A DNA stretch of 64,000 bases, from contig NC_013174.1 of assembly GCF_000024065.1 (NCBI RefSeq), positions 2,604,001-2,668,000 of the forward strand, given 5' to 3'. Position numbers and translations under genes: made by a program. The stretch's first letter is position 1. The number at the start of each line of letters is the position of its first letter. This stretch comes from Jonesia denitrificans DSM 20603 (GTDB lineage Bacteria > Actinomycetota > Actinomycetes > Actinomycetales > Cellulomonadaceae). A model generated the notes under the pieces. The model was not told where the DNA came from. It did not search any database and saw only the letters and a program-made list of their open reading frames with translations. Shown here in pieces: positions 8,418 to 17,012 of this stretch.

Positions 8418-11400
8418 GTTGAGGCCCCCTCTGTTTCAGGGGTGTCTATGTGTGTGTCGATTTCGGCCCCTAATGACCTGAGTACGTCGAGCACCAAACC
8501 AACAACCAGCAAGAACACTCCAATATCAAAAATAAGCGTCGAAATGAACTTCACAGTTCCCAGCAAGGGCACCGTGAACTCAACGATGACCGACTGCAGT
8601 ACTTCACCACCCGCGATGAGGCTTACGAGCCCCACCCCAGCGGAAAGAAACAGCCCGATCCCAAGGAGCACACCCGGATTCACTGGGGCGGCTTCGCCGA
8701 GTTCGTACCGGCCGCCCGCGAGGTAGCGAATCACGAGTGCGATTCCCACAACGAGCCCACCAGCGAAACCACCACCTGGTGCGTTGTGCCCCGAGAACAA
8801 CAGGAACATGCCAAAGAGCACCATCGAGTGGAACATGAGCCGAGTGACCACTTCGAAAATAATGGATCGCCGCTGCGGGGCTAAGGTGGGACCTGCCCGC
8901 AACCATTTACGGAACCGATTCGGGGCCGCGAGTTGAGATGCGCCTGTTGTGGTGACCATCTCGACGAACGTTAGGCGGTCCGTGTCCTTGTTGGGCATCG
9001 GAGCCATCCCGGCGCTCCACACTCGAGACTCCTCAATGACATCGTCAACGTGCCGTAGCCGGAACACCTCACCGGTGCGTCGCGACAAAAAGATCAGCGA
9101 TGCAACGCCGGTTGCAGCCACCAGAAGAACGGTGATTTCACCAACAGTGTCCCAGGCGCGCATGTCCACGAGCGCCACGTTGACGACGTTCTTGCCCCCA
9201 CCAAACTCGTAAGCCTCCGCTGGGTAGTCCACGGTCACCGACTCGTGGATTCGGGCGTTAGGAATGATCACAGCAAGGGCCATAGCAAAAACCCCCACGA
9301 CTATAGCGAGTGCGAGCCGACCGAACCGCGATGCACGCAAAGGACGGTCCGAGAAATACGGCGGGAGTCGCCGCAACACCAACACCATGACCACGATCGT
9401 GACGGTTTCCACCAAGACTTGGGTGAGCGCTAAGTCAGGGGCACCGTGGAGCAGGAAAATTGCAGCGATGGAGTACCCACCAAAGCCCATCAAAACGATA
9501 GCTTTCACCCGGCGCCGAGCACGTGCCACAAGGATCACGGCGGGGACAATAACCCCGAGCGCGAGAGCTTGGGCTGGGGTGTCCCAGAGTTTGACCTGGA
9601 AGAGCTCAGGTCGGGTGCGCAGGAGTGCGTACCCTGCGACAGAGACAGTGAAAATGAGAATGATGGAAAGGTAGTAGGGCAGTGAACCGCGTTGGGTAAT
9701 CGCGGTGACATCGGCTGCGGCGTCATCGAGGAGGCGCATGAAGCGCCGGTAGGCGCGTTCTGAGTCTTGTACATTGGGGACGGCGGCTTGGAAGGATTCC
9801 ACGGTGCGTCGGGCCGCGAACAGCATGGCACCAACGCTGAGGATGGTGATGGTGATCCAGAAGGGCGCCCCGAATCCTGCCCATAGGGTGAGGTAGCCAG
9901 GGTCACCCGACGGGAGGGTGTGTGCGTACCCTGACAGTGTGTTGCCAAGCGGCGTGGGGAGTAGCCCGAGGATCAGCCCGGCCAGGGCGAGCACTGCTCC
10001 TGGCGTTTGGATGGTCCAGGAGGGGCGTGACATGGTGGTGGCGGTCACCAGTGACGAGTCGACGACGTCGCCTTCCGCGTTGTGCGTGGGCAGTGGAATG
10101 ACTGGGCGTGTGGTTTTCGTTGCGAACGCACCCCACACAAATCGTGCCCCGTAGGCGACGGTTAATGCGGAACCCACAGCGATGAGCACCACAACGAGTG
10201 CGCCAACCCATTCGGCTTGCCCGGGGACCCCGTCGTGGATGATGCCTTCGAGGGCGGCTTCTTTGGCGACGTACCCGAGGAAGGGAGGCAGGCCCATCAT
10301 GGAGGCGGCGGCGAGTATTCCTGTTCCAGCGACAACGGGCATTGCTTTACCGACCCCGGACAGACGCCGGATATCACGGGTTCCTGCTGATGCGTCAATC
10401 ACTCCGGTGGTGAGGAACAGTGCCGCTTTGAACAGGGCATGCGCGAGGATCATGGTGACGCCGGCAAGCGCCGCAGATTGTGTTCCTAGCCCGACAATGA
10501 GGATGATGAGCCCCAGTTGGGACACAGTGCCGTAAGCAAGGAGGAGTTTGAGATCGTGCTGCCGTAATGCTCGGTACCCGCCAACAAGGAGTGTGCCACC
10601 ACCCAGGATGATGACGAGCCACGTCCATACACTGATGGTGGAGAACATGGGTGTCATCCGTGCGATGAGGTAGACCCCTGCTTTGACCATGGCCGCAGCG
10701 TGCAAGTACGCCGACACTGGGGTGGGTGCTGCCATGGCGGAAGGAAGCCAGAAGTGGGTGGGGATGAGCGCGGATTTACTGGCTGCTCCAGCGAATATGC
10801 ACACTGCTGCGGCCGTGATGAGTGGGCCGGTTGGCGGGTTGTTCAGAAGCGCGGAGATACGGAATCCGCCTTCTGATGCGACCCCAAGGATGACCACACC
10901 AACCAGCATGGCAAGACCCCCGGCCGTGGTGATCATGATGGCTTGCATGGCGGCACGTCGTGCAGTTTTGCGCTCAAAGTAATGCCCGATGAGCAGGTAG
11001 GAAAACACTGTGGTGAGTTCCCAAAATATGAACATCAGCAGGAGGTCGTCGGCGACGACGAGTCCTACCATGGAACCGGCAAACGCTGTGAGCACCCCGG
11101 CGAATCGGCTCAAGCCACTAGCTTCTTTGGCGAAATACGCACTGCAGTAGATGAATACTGCCACCCCAACACCGGACACAATCAGCAACATCAACCACGA
11201 CAGTGTGTCGAGTCGCACTGCGATGTCCAGTCCAAGAGCAGGGATCCACGACACGACTGTTTCGGGGGTTTTCCCCGAGAGTACGGCGGGCGCGGACCAT
11301 AGTGCATAGACAAAAGCACTCGCTGGAGCGAGTGCCATGACCACAAAAGCCTGACGTCCAAGACGATGCACAACCAGAGGTGCGCAGACAGCCATCACCG

Positions 11401-11425
11401 CATGAATAATGATGATTCCGAGCAT
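8414..11425 (-). CDS. mnhA: Na+/H+ antiporter (Mrp) subunit A fused to subunit B
   Basis: First gene of the Mrp operon, 1003 aa. The N-terminal two thirds is NuoL-like (proton_antipo domain; FWELTTVFSYLLIGHYF, LIPTHFWLPSAMAAPTPVSA, HDLKLLLAYGTVSQLG). This is followed by the MrpA-specific C-terminal part (HGAPDLALTQVLVETV). From about residue 860 a complete MnhB-like domain follows (RLMFHSMVLFGMFLLFSGHN, PGGGFAGG), so subunit B has no separate gene. An RBS-like GGAG lies 7 nt before the ATG. The operon promoter must lie in the 108-bp gap to the gene at 11534, where I see no clear -35/-10. The complex exports Na+ in exchange for protons and supports pH and salt homeostasis. Confidence 0.95.
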   Translation of the reverse strand: MLGIIIIHAVMAVCAPLVVHRLGRQAFVVMALAPASAFVYALWSAPAVLSGKTPETVVSWIPALGLDIAVRLDTLSWLMLLIVSGVGVAVFIYCSAYFAKEASGLSRFAGVLTAFAGSMVGLVVADDLLLMFIFWELTTVFSYLLIGHYFERKTARRAAMQAIMITTAGGLAMLVGVVILGVASEGGFRISALLNNPPTGPLITAAAVCIFAGAASKSALIPTHFWLPSAMAAPTPVSAYLHAAAMVKAGVYLIARMTPMFSTISVWTWLVIILGGGTLLVGGYRALRQHDLKLLLAYGTVSQLGLIILIVGLGTQSAALAGVTMILAHALFKAALFLTTGVIDASAGTRDIRRLSGVGKAMPVVAGTGILAAASMMGLPPFLGYVAKEAALEGIIHDGVPGQAEWVGALVVVLIAVGSALTVAYGARFVWGAFATKTTRPVIPLPTHNAEGDVVDSSLVTATTMSRPSWTIQTPGAVLALAGLILGLLPTPLGNTLSGYAHTLPSGDPGYLTLWAGFGAPFWITITILSVGAMLFAARRTVESFQAAVPNVQDSERAYRRFMRLLDDAAADVTAITQRGSLPYYLSIILIFTVSVAGYALLRTRPELFQVKLWDTPAQALALGVIVPAVILVARARRRVKAIVLMGFGGYSIAAIFLLHGAPDLALTQVLVETVTIVVMVLVLRRLPPYFSDRPLRASRFGRLALAIVVGVFAMALAVIIPNARIHESVTVDYPAEAYEFGGGKNVVNVALVDMRAWDTVGEITVLLVAATGVASLIFLSRRTGEVFRLRHVDDVIEESRVWSAGMAPMPNKDTDRLTFVEMVTTTGASQLAAPNRFRKWLRAGPTLAPQRRSIIFEVVTRLMFHSMVLFGMFLLFSGHNAPGGGFAGGLVVGIALVIRYLAGGRYELGEAAPVNPGVLLGIGLFLSAGVGLVSLIAGGEVLQSVIVEFTVPLLGTVKFISTLIFDIGVFLLVVGLVLDVLRSLGAEIDTHIDTPETEGAST

Positions 11426-11533
11426 GCGTTCTCCGTCCTTGCGGTGGGCGGATGGTTATCAACCTCGGGTCAAGAATATCAGGACGACAGTAGTTGACGC
11501 TTCATCTGTTTGTGTGACATTTCTTGGGTGACC

Positions 11534-12688
11534 TTACCCCCGTGATGACCGTAGCTGGCTGGGGTCCTTGAGGAACCCGTCTTGGTCGACGACTTCACCA
11601 CCTGTTGCGGCATAAAAATCGTGTGCTAACCCGAGGATCACACCGGCCATACGGGTACGGTGTTTTCGCAGGTCAAAGGATGGTGTTTCGCGTTGCCAGT
11701 CAACAAGGTCGTCGGGTGTCCAGGCGAACCGGTATTCGATCACCCCATTGGCGACCCAGTCGAGGCCGTCAAGGACCGGGGGAACAACGTCCACACCGTT
11801 GATGTCGATGGTGACAAGGTTTCCTCCAGGGCCCTCATACACCAGACCGTAGGCGGAACGTTCTGCCGGGACAGCGAGTACCTCCCGGTCGGTGTCATCC
11901 GCGTTTTTGTGGATCAGAGAAATCAGGTCATCACTCAGTGGGGTGTCTTGACGCAAAAAGTCAGGCACAGGGGCAGGCCCATCCCAATCTGCTTCCGTGG
12001 GCATGTACCCCATAGCGGGGACGGTGATGTGTGCCAGACGAAGAGCCGCAGCGGGATCCAACCACACATCGGAGTAGACGGTGAGGTTCACGTTCGCTTT
12101 CGCGTCAGGGGTGACGCTGCGGTAACGCTGCGGGTCATCGTCGCGGGATGGCACCCGGCGTGGTGGCGGGGTCACCGCCTCACAGTGAACAGTCCCTTCC
12201 AATAGCCGAGCTAACGCCACCAGCAGGAGAACCTGACGCCCTTCCTCCCGGATAGGAAGGGCCTCCGCGAACATTCTGGCGATCCCATCGCGGTCCCCCA
12301 CTCCCTCAAGTGGCGGCTCACCGCGTTCACGCCGCGTCGTTAAGGCGTACACCACCTGGGTTGTCGATGCGAACCCTGCCGGGTGCGGGTACGCTCGACC
12401 ATCTTCGGCGGCAGCAAGAGGTGCGTACGGTCCGTGCACCACCGTACGCGGGGACATCCGTAAGCGGCCCGGCAACAGCCGAACCGCATCGGCTGTCCCG
12501 GCTTCCGCTGGAAGCGTCTCCCAGGCTGCACGCGGCACCCGGGACTGAATAAGGAACTCCAAGTCACCAGGGTCAACAAAGTCTGGCAGGGCAAGCAGGT
12601 GAGTGACGTCCCGCTGCCGCTCTCCGCCCCCCGCAAGAGCCGGTAGTGGGGTGGTATCCAAAGCAATGTGAACGGGTGAGTTGACCAT
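11534..12688 (-). CDS. conserved hypothetical protein downstream of dcd
   Basis: A 384-aa, mostly hydrophilic protein with no signal peptide and no membrane helix. I do not recognise a domain. It is rich in Pro, Asp and Arg, with segments such as RAAWETLPAEAG and VVPPVLDGLDWVANG. It lies 17 nt behind dcd on the same strand with AGGA 4 nt before its ATG, so it is probably cotranscribed. The codon pattern resembles its neighbours, so it looks like a real gene rather than a shadow. Confidence 0.7.
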   Translation of the reverse strand: MVNSPVHIALDTTPLPALAGGGERQRDVTHLLALPDFVDPGDLEFLIQSRVPRAAWETLPAEAGTADAVRLLPGRLRMSPRTVVHGPYAPLAAAEDGRAYPHPAGFASTTQVVYALTTRRERGEPPLEGVGDRDGIARMFAEALPIREEGRQVLLLVALARLLEGTVHCEAVTPPPRRVPSRDDDPQRYRSVTPDAKANVNLTVYSDVWLDPAAALRLAHITVPAMGYMPTEADWDGPAPVPDFLRQDTPLSDDLISLIHKNADDTDREVLAVPAERSAYGLVYEGPGGNLVTIDINGVDVVPPVLDGLDWVANGVIEYRFAWTPDDLVDWQRETPSFDLRKHRTRMAGVILGLAHDFYAATGGEVVDQDGFLKDPSQLRSSRG

Positions 12689-12705
12689 TATTCCTGACGG
12701 GTGAA

Positions 12706-13290
12706 TTAGACGTCTGACTTGTAAAAGTTCATGAAGGAACGTGAGGCTGTTGGCCCGCGTTGTCCGTGGTACCGCGACCCGTATTCATCCGACCCATACG
12801 GGTACTCCGCTGGGGAACTCAACTGGAAGAAACACAACTGACCAATTTTCATGCCTGGCCACAACAAAATAGGAAGTGTGGCCACGTTGGATAATTCCAA
12901 GGTCACGTGCCCAGAGAAACCGGGGTCGATAAACCCTGCTGTGGAGTGAGTGAGCAACCCTAACCGCCCCAGTGACGATTTCCCTTCGAGCCGGGCAGCT
13001 ACGTCATCAGCGAGTGAGACCACCTCATATGTTGAGGCGAGAACAAACTCACCGGGATGCAAGATGAATGGTTGACCTTTGGTGACCTCAATAAGGTGGG
13101 TCAGTTCTGACTGCTCCGCAGCAGGGTCAATGTAGGGGTACTTGTGGTTATCAAAGAGTCGAAAATACCGATCTAGTCGGACATCGACACTGGAGGGTTG
13201 GACCATCTCTGGGCTGAAGGGGTCAAGGTCAACTCGCCCCTCGTGAATATAGGTTCGGATATCCCGATCGGACAACAACACGCCGCTCAC
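12706..13290 (-). CDS. dcd: dCTP deaminase, probably bifunctional DCD:DUT type
   Basis: Deaminates dCTP on the way to dUMP for thymidylate synthesis. The 194-aa protein carries [18 protein letters not shown] and [13 protein letters not shown] (about 102-133) with the catalytic Glu132, and the C-terminal [10 protein letters not shown] loop that closes over the nucleotide. The [11 protein letters not shown] version with Ala118-Gly119 matches, from memory, the Mycobacterium tuberculosis enzyme, which also hydrolyses dUTP, rather than the E. coli THVTAHR version. The bifunctional assignment is inference from this motif. The predicted start gives [11 protein letters not shown]; the family core starts at LLSDRDI. 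Confidence 0.92.
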   Translation of the reverse strand: MSGVLLSDRDIRTYIHEGRVDLDPFSPEMVQPSSVDVRLDRYFRLFDNHKYPYIDPAAEQSELTHLIEVTKGQPFILHPGEFVLASTYEVVSLADDVAARLEGKSSLGRLGLLTHSTAGFIDPGFSGHVTLELSNVATLPILLWPGMKIGQLCFFQLSSPAEYPYGSDEYGSRYHGQRGPTASRSFMNFYKSDV

Positions 13291-13563
13291 CGTTTCGTCT
13301 CGTCATTGAAGGCTGAAATTGGGAGAAAATCGGGCCGCCGCCCCCTTTTCCCGTGCACCCCCTAGAAGTAGGGTAGCGCACAATAGCAACCCCCTTGGAG
13401 GGGGTGAAATCCCCGGTCTCACCTGTAAGATTTCCAGCCCTGTGCACACCCCTTGGAAGACCTGCGATGCGGGGTGACGTGACGTGGCGCGGTTAGATTT
13501 CTGACGCAATCAGTGGTAGAAATGGATGTGCATGAACCACTGGTTCGCTGGTGGCGTGCGTGC
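13291..13563. other. non-coding region between dcd and tRNA-Gly
   Basis: About 270 bp without a convincing gene. It holds the dcd promoter region (minus strand) and the tRNA promoter region (plus strand). A GC-rich hairpin lies at 13389-13405 (ACCCCC, loop TTGGA, GGGGGT), and the loop-side word CCCCTTGGA recurs at 13450-13458. In dcd orientation the hairpin would lie in or just upstream of the 5' leader. No T-run follows it on either strand, so I do not call a terminator. Confidence 0.4.
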
Positions 13564-13637
13564 GCGGATGTAGTTCAATGGTAGAACTTCAGCTTCCCAA
13601 GCTGACAGCGCGGGTTCGATTCCCGTCATCCGCTCCA
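13564..13637 (+). tRNA. tRNA-Gly, anticodon CCC
   Basis: A complete cloverleaf. The 7-bp acceptor stem is GCGGATG (13564-13570) with CATCCGC (13627-13633). The anticodon stem is TCAGC/GCTGA with 7-nt loop TTCCCAA, anticodon CCC at 13596-13598. The T arm contains GGTTCGATTCC, and the 3' CCA is encoded at 13635-13637. It reads GGG codons. No tandem tRNA follows. Confidence 0.95.
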
Positions 13638-13732
13638 CTTCATCAGGGTACGTGCCCCCGAAGCGTTGTCATCTGTTGGGATCACACTCGGTTTCTCTTG
13701 TCACTGGCCGCAGTGACGTTCACACTTTTTCC

Positions 13733-14251
13733 ATGCGTTCCTTCTTTTCTTTCCCCAATCCCGTCAATGAGCGGGCTGCCCGCACTGTGGCTGCAGGTGT
13801 TGTTGCGCTCACCTGTGTCGCGTTGTTGTTTCGCGTCGAGGCGCTTGTGTGGGTCATCGCTGCGGGGTTTGTGGGACGCGTGTTGGCTGGCCCACGCTTG
13901 TCTGTGTTGGGCTTCGTGGCTCAGCGGGTGATTGCGCCACGGTTGGGTGAGCCCATTGCCGTTCCTGGCCCCCCGAAACGGTTTGCGCAAGGTATTGGTG
14001 CCACGGTGAGCGTGGGTGCGGTGGTGCTGCTTGCTGTGGGGTGGGACACGGCAGCGTGGGTGCTCCTCACCGTTCTTGTTGTCGCGGCGAGCTTGGAAGC
14101 GTTTGCGGGGCTGTGTATTGGATGCTGGCTGTTTGCGCACCTGCAACGGTTAGGAATGATCCCTGACGATGTGTGTGAGGCGTGCTCAGATATTCACAGT
14201 CCGCAGGCGCGGGCGGCGGCGCGCGAGTATGCGCAACGCCAGCAGTCATAG
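13733..14251 (+). CDS. DUF4395-type membrane protein
   Basis: A 172-aa membrane protein with about four hydrophobic segments. The start FPNPVNERAARTVAAG and the segment GKGIG-like PPKRFAQGIGATVS match the DUF4395 pattern, and two Cys near the end (GLCIGCWLF) are also typical. The frame is open further upstream into the tRNA region, but the ATG at 13733 gives the canonical N-terminus. It begins about 95 bp after the tRNA. DUF4395 proteins are often found near thioredoxin-like genes; here a thioredoxin-NHL gene lies about 3 kb away. Confidence 0.75.
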   Translation: MRSFFSFPNPVNERAARTVAAGVVALTCVALLFRVEALVWVIAAGFVGRVLAGPRLSVLGFVAQRVIAPRLGEPIAVPGPPKRFAQGIGATVSVGAVVLLAVGWDTAAWVLLTVLVVAASLEAFAGLCIGCWLFAHLQRLGMIPDDVCEACSDIHSPQARAAAREYAQRQQS

Positions 14252-14259
14252 CGGCTCGC

Positions 14260-14579
14260 TTGTCCACACATTTCACCCGTGAAGGTTCTTGCGGCTTTCC
14301 GGACAGCCGCTCAACCACTACATCTTGTGGATAGAGATCCACAACCCACAAGATAAGGTGTGGACACCTGTGGATTAGCCTGTGGATAACTTCCCGACCA
14401 CTCTCCCCAACCCTGTGGATACCACCAATTCTGTGGACAACCCTGTGGATAACTCATGGGTTGTTTTCCGCGAGAACTCAAGCTTTCCACCGATCACCTC
14501 GCATTACCCACAGAGTGGCACCCCGTTATCCACAGATGCGTAACCACAATCCACAGCTCACTCGGTAGCCTGTGGATAA
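14260..14579. promoter_or_regulatory. cluster of DnaA boxes in an intergenic region
   Basis: A 329-bp gene-free gap filled with 9-mers matching the DnaA box. Perfect TTATCCACA lies at 14381-14389 (-), 14444-14452 (-), 14526-14534 (+) and 14571-14579 (-). Perfect TTGTCCACA, a common actinobacterial form, lies at 14260-14268 (+) and 14432-14440 (-). Single-mismatch copies lie at 14326-14334 (-), 14359-14367 (-), 14369-14377 (-), 14414-14422 (-) and 14504-14512 (+), and a two-mismatch copy at 14547-14555 (+). Neither dnaA nor dnaN is nearby, so this is not the usual oriC context. Most boxes point the same way. The likeliest role is titration of DnaA, as for datA-type loci, or DnaA-dependent control of the flanking genes. 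Confidence 0.85.
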
Positions 14580-14580
14580 C

Positions 14581-15465
14581 TCACTGCAGTGCACCCTGCC
14601 CACGAACCACAAACCCGTCCGCCGTCAGGACCGTTCCAGAAAACTCAGCCTGCAACCGCCCCGCCAACCGGGCAATCAACGGCGCAATCCGGGACCGGGC
14701 CAACGCCAGCAGCGCATCGTCAGACGCACCCTCGTCCGCAGCATCAACACCAACCACCAATGACGCATCCGGACGCCACGACACCGTATACGCAAACGGG
14801 CCAAACTCACGCCACGGAACAGAAGCTAACGCAACAGGTTCAGTGGTAATGCGCCGCATCACCACACTGACCGACCCGTCATACTGCGTCTCCCCCACCA
14901 CCTCCAACGACACCCCATCATGGCCACGCTGAGCCGACCGCACCCGAACACCCACCCCATGAAGGTGCGGGATAATCTGCTCCGGCTCCGCAAACGTCGG
15001 CGAGTACACCGTGAACTCCGTTGCCGGCGGCGCAACCGGACGAAAGTAGTCGTCATCCGAGAGCGTAGGCGCGAGTCGTTCAACCCATTGCGCCACGGCC
15101 CCGGCCGCATCGACACCCGGCCCATCCACCCGAACACAACCGCCACCCCCATGCCGGGCAACTGCGACCATCCACTCCTCATCGACCGGGCGATCAACCC
15201 ACGCATCAGGAGGGGAAGGAACAACCCCGTACACAGCCAAGGTCTGCTCCCCCACCCGCACAGGACCAACGATGCGCGCCCCCGGCACTGTCCACACCGT
15301 CACCTGAGGCGCCGGGCCCGGAGAACGAGCCCCCCGGAACCGTGCCCCTACCGGAGTCACGTGGTGCGCATCGGCAGGCCGGTCCACGGTGAGGTCACGA
15401 AACCGAGCCCGCAAACTATCAGTCATATCAGCACGATGCGGTAGCTGGAGGAGATAAGCGGTCAT
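14581..15465 (-). CDS. conserved hypothetical protein beside the DnaA-box cluster
   Basis: A 294-aa soluble protein with no recognised domain, signal or membrane helix. It begins MTAYLLQLPHRADMTDSLRARF and is rich in Val, Ala and Asp, with a short glycine run (ARHGGGGCVRVDG). Its 3' end lies directly at the last DnaA box (14571-14579). It is divergently arranged to the TetR gene at 15626 with 160 bp between them. Codon usage is like that of the flanking genes. No function is proposed. Confidence 0.65.
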   Translation of the reverse strand: MTAYLLQLPHRADMTDSLRARFRDLTVDRPADAHHVTPVGARFRGARSPGPAPQVTVWTVPGARIVGPVRVGEQTLAVYGVVPSPPDAWVDRPVDEEWMVAVARHGGGGCVRVDGPGVDAAGAVAQWVERLAPTLSDDDYFRPVAPPATEFTVYSPTFAEPEQIIPHLHGVGVRVRSAQRGHDGVSLEVVGETQYDGSVSVVMRRITTEPVALASVPWREFGPFAYTVSWRPDASLVVGVDAADEGASDDALLALARSRIAPLIARLAGRLQAEFSGTVLTADGFVVRGQGALQ

Positions 15466-15610
15466 AGCAGCTCCCTGGGTGAGGCGTGTGGGCGAGACAC
15501 TAGCAACCGAGTGCTTCCACCGTGTTACCGTGGCAAGTCCATCGTGTTCTCACAGCGCTGACATCGCCCATCTCATAGGACATTAGGCCCACGCTTAACT
15601 GACGAAAGCG

Positions 15611-15623
15611 TGACAACATGTCA
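15611..15623. promoter_or_regulatory. short palindrome before the TetR gene, possible operator
   Basis: TGACA-ACA-TGTCA, a 5-bp inverted repeat that ends 2 nt before the ATG at 15626. Its position suits autoregulation of the TetR-family gene, and no Shine-Dalgarno sequence is visible between it and the start. It is short, so chance occurrence is possible. Confidence 0.4.
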
Positions 15624-15625
15624 GA

Positions 15626-16261
15626 ATGCCGAAGATCATTGGGGGCTCACTCCACGAACACCGCGAGCAAACACGCCAACGACTGTTCACCGCACTCGCG
15701 ACCCTCATGGAGGAACGCGGCTTCGACGCCATCTCATTCGCCGAAATCGCCAACGCAGCTGGAGTTGGCCGAACAGCGGTCTACAACCACTTCGCCGACA
15801 AAGAAGCGCTCCTTCTCGGCTACATTCAGCACGAAACCACCAGTTACGTCGACAACTTACAACGTTCTATCCGCGACATCCGCAACCCAGTCGACCGGCT
15901 CCGCGCCTACATCCAAGCCCAAGCCCGCCTCAACCGCGTCTTCCACGTGACCCCCGGAGTTGAACTCCGATCCGTGCTCTCCCGAGGTGCAGCTCAACGG
16001 CTTCGCGAACACGTCATCATCATCGAAAACACACTGCGCGACATCATCAACTCAGGCATCGAGCTCGGTGAATTCCCTGAGCAAGACGTCGACACGACCG
16101 TGACCCTCGTCAACTCATGCCTCTCGGGGCGTCTCTTCCCCGAAGAACAACCCGCCCGCGACAAAGTCATCGCCGCCACCGAACTGTTCGTGCTGCGCGC
16201 AGTAGGTGCACGCGTACCCGCCCCCAGCGGATTCCCCAAACGCCCACCAAACTGGGGGTAA
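15626..16261 (+). CDS. TetR/AcrR-family transcriptional regulator
   Basis: A 211-aa one-component repressor. The N-terminal helix-turn-helix is clear: RQRLFTALATLMEERGFDAIS, then FAEIANAAGVGRTAVYNHFADKEALLL (about 16-62). The rest is the helical ligand-binding half. The protein ends in a Pro-rich tail (PSGFPKRPPNWG). Its stop abuts the stop of the convergent HAD gene with no gap. The divergent hypothetical gene at 14581-15465 is the obvious candidate target besides itself. The ligand is unknown. Confidence 0.88.
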   Translation: MPKIIGGSLHEHREQTRQRLFTALATLMEERGFDAISFAEIANAAGVGRTAVYNHFADKEALLLGYIQHETTSYVDNLQRSIRDIRNPVDRLRAYIQAQARLNRVFHVTPGVELRSVLSRGAAQRLREHVIIIENTLRDIINSGIELGEFPEQDVDTTVTLVNSCLSGRLFPEEQPARDKVIAATELFVLRAVGARVPAPSGFPKRPPNWG

Positions 16262-16960
16262 TCAGCACAAAGCAGGCTCCGGAAGCGGGGAAAGGGCCGA
16301 CCGAATAAGCTCAGGAAGATCCGCGGGACGCTGCGCGATCGCTGCCGCACCCGCATCTTCTAGCTCACCTGGAACCGCATACCCCCACCGCACTCCCACC
16401 GTGGCGATCCCGTGAACACGGGCACCCTCCACATCATGAAGCCGGTCCCCCACCATGACAATCGGGGTTCCCACAACAAGCCCATCAGGGCTGGAACGCA
16501 CCGTGTCCAACGCATGAGCGATCACATCGGCTTTTGTCGAACGAGAGGCATCCAACGTCGCCCCGCACACCGCCACCACATACTGATCCAAACCAAAATG
16601 GCGCATAATCTGGCGCGCAAAAATCTCTGGCTTCGAGGTCGCCACCACAACACGGGCATGACGGTGCACCCGATCGAGCACCTCTACAATCCCGTCATAC
16701 ACCCGGTTATTGAGCATGCCACCATCAACAAACGCCACCCGGTACGCGGACAAAAACTCCGGCATCAGCTCCTCGCTGACACCATGCCGGGCCGCCGACA
16801 CATGTAACGGTGGGCCCACAAAAGACCGCAGCGCCTCCTCACCAGGAACCGGCAGACCCAAGGTGCGGTAGGCATAGGTGATGGACTCGATGATGCCAGG
16901 GGCAGAATCGGTCAGGGTACCGTCAAGGTCGACGAGCACCACGTCATGCAGTTCACTCAT
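16262..16960 (-). CDS. HAD-family phosphatase, phosphoglycolate-phosphatase-like
   Basis: A 232-aa haloacid dehalogenase hydrolase. Motif I is VDLDGTLTDS (nucleophile Asp11, acid/base Asp13), motif II is VVVATSK, and motif IV is VMVGDRLHDVEGA. A helical cap lies between motifs I and II, as in Gph and pyrophosphatase PpaX-like members. The substrate cannot be fixed from motifs. It is convergent with the TetR gene and lies 52 bp upstream of nothing on its own strand; the thioredoxin-NHL gene starts further away at 18899. Confidence 0.85.
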   Translation of the reverse strand: MSELHDVVLVDLDGTLTDSAPGIIESITYAYRTLGLPVPGEEALRSFVGPPLHVSAARHGVSEELMPEFLSAYRVAFVDGGMLNNRVYDGIVEVLDRVHRHARVVVATSKPEIFARQIMRHFGLDQYVVAVCGATLDASRSTKADVIAHALDTVRSSPDGLVVGTPIVMVGDRLHDVEGARVHGIATVGVRWGYAVPGELEDAGAAAIAQRPADLPELIRSALSPLPEPALC

Positions 16961-17012
16961 ACAGGGAAATCTATGTCAGAAAACGGCGCGCTTCGGTCCA
17001 ATGCGATGAACG

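Noticed and set aside
13389-13405. The GC-rich hairpin before dcd as a riboswitch or terminator
   Set aside because: It is only a 6-bp stem with no T-run and no conserved riboswitch motif that I can see.
13551-13931. A frame running through tRNA-Gly
   Set aside because: It covers a perfect tRNA and its downstream part is out of frame with the DUF4395 gene.
14260-14579. The DnaA-box cluster read as the chromosomal origin oriC
   Set aside because: No dnaA, dnaN, rpmH, recF or gyrase genes are near, and no clear AT-rich unwinding element is visible. A titration or regulatory site fits better.
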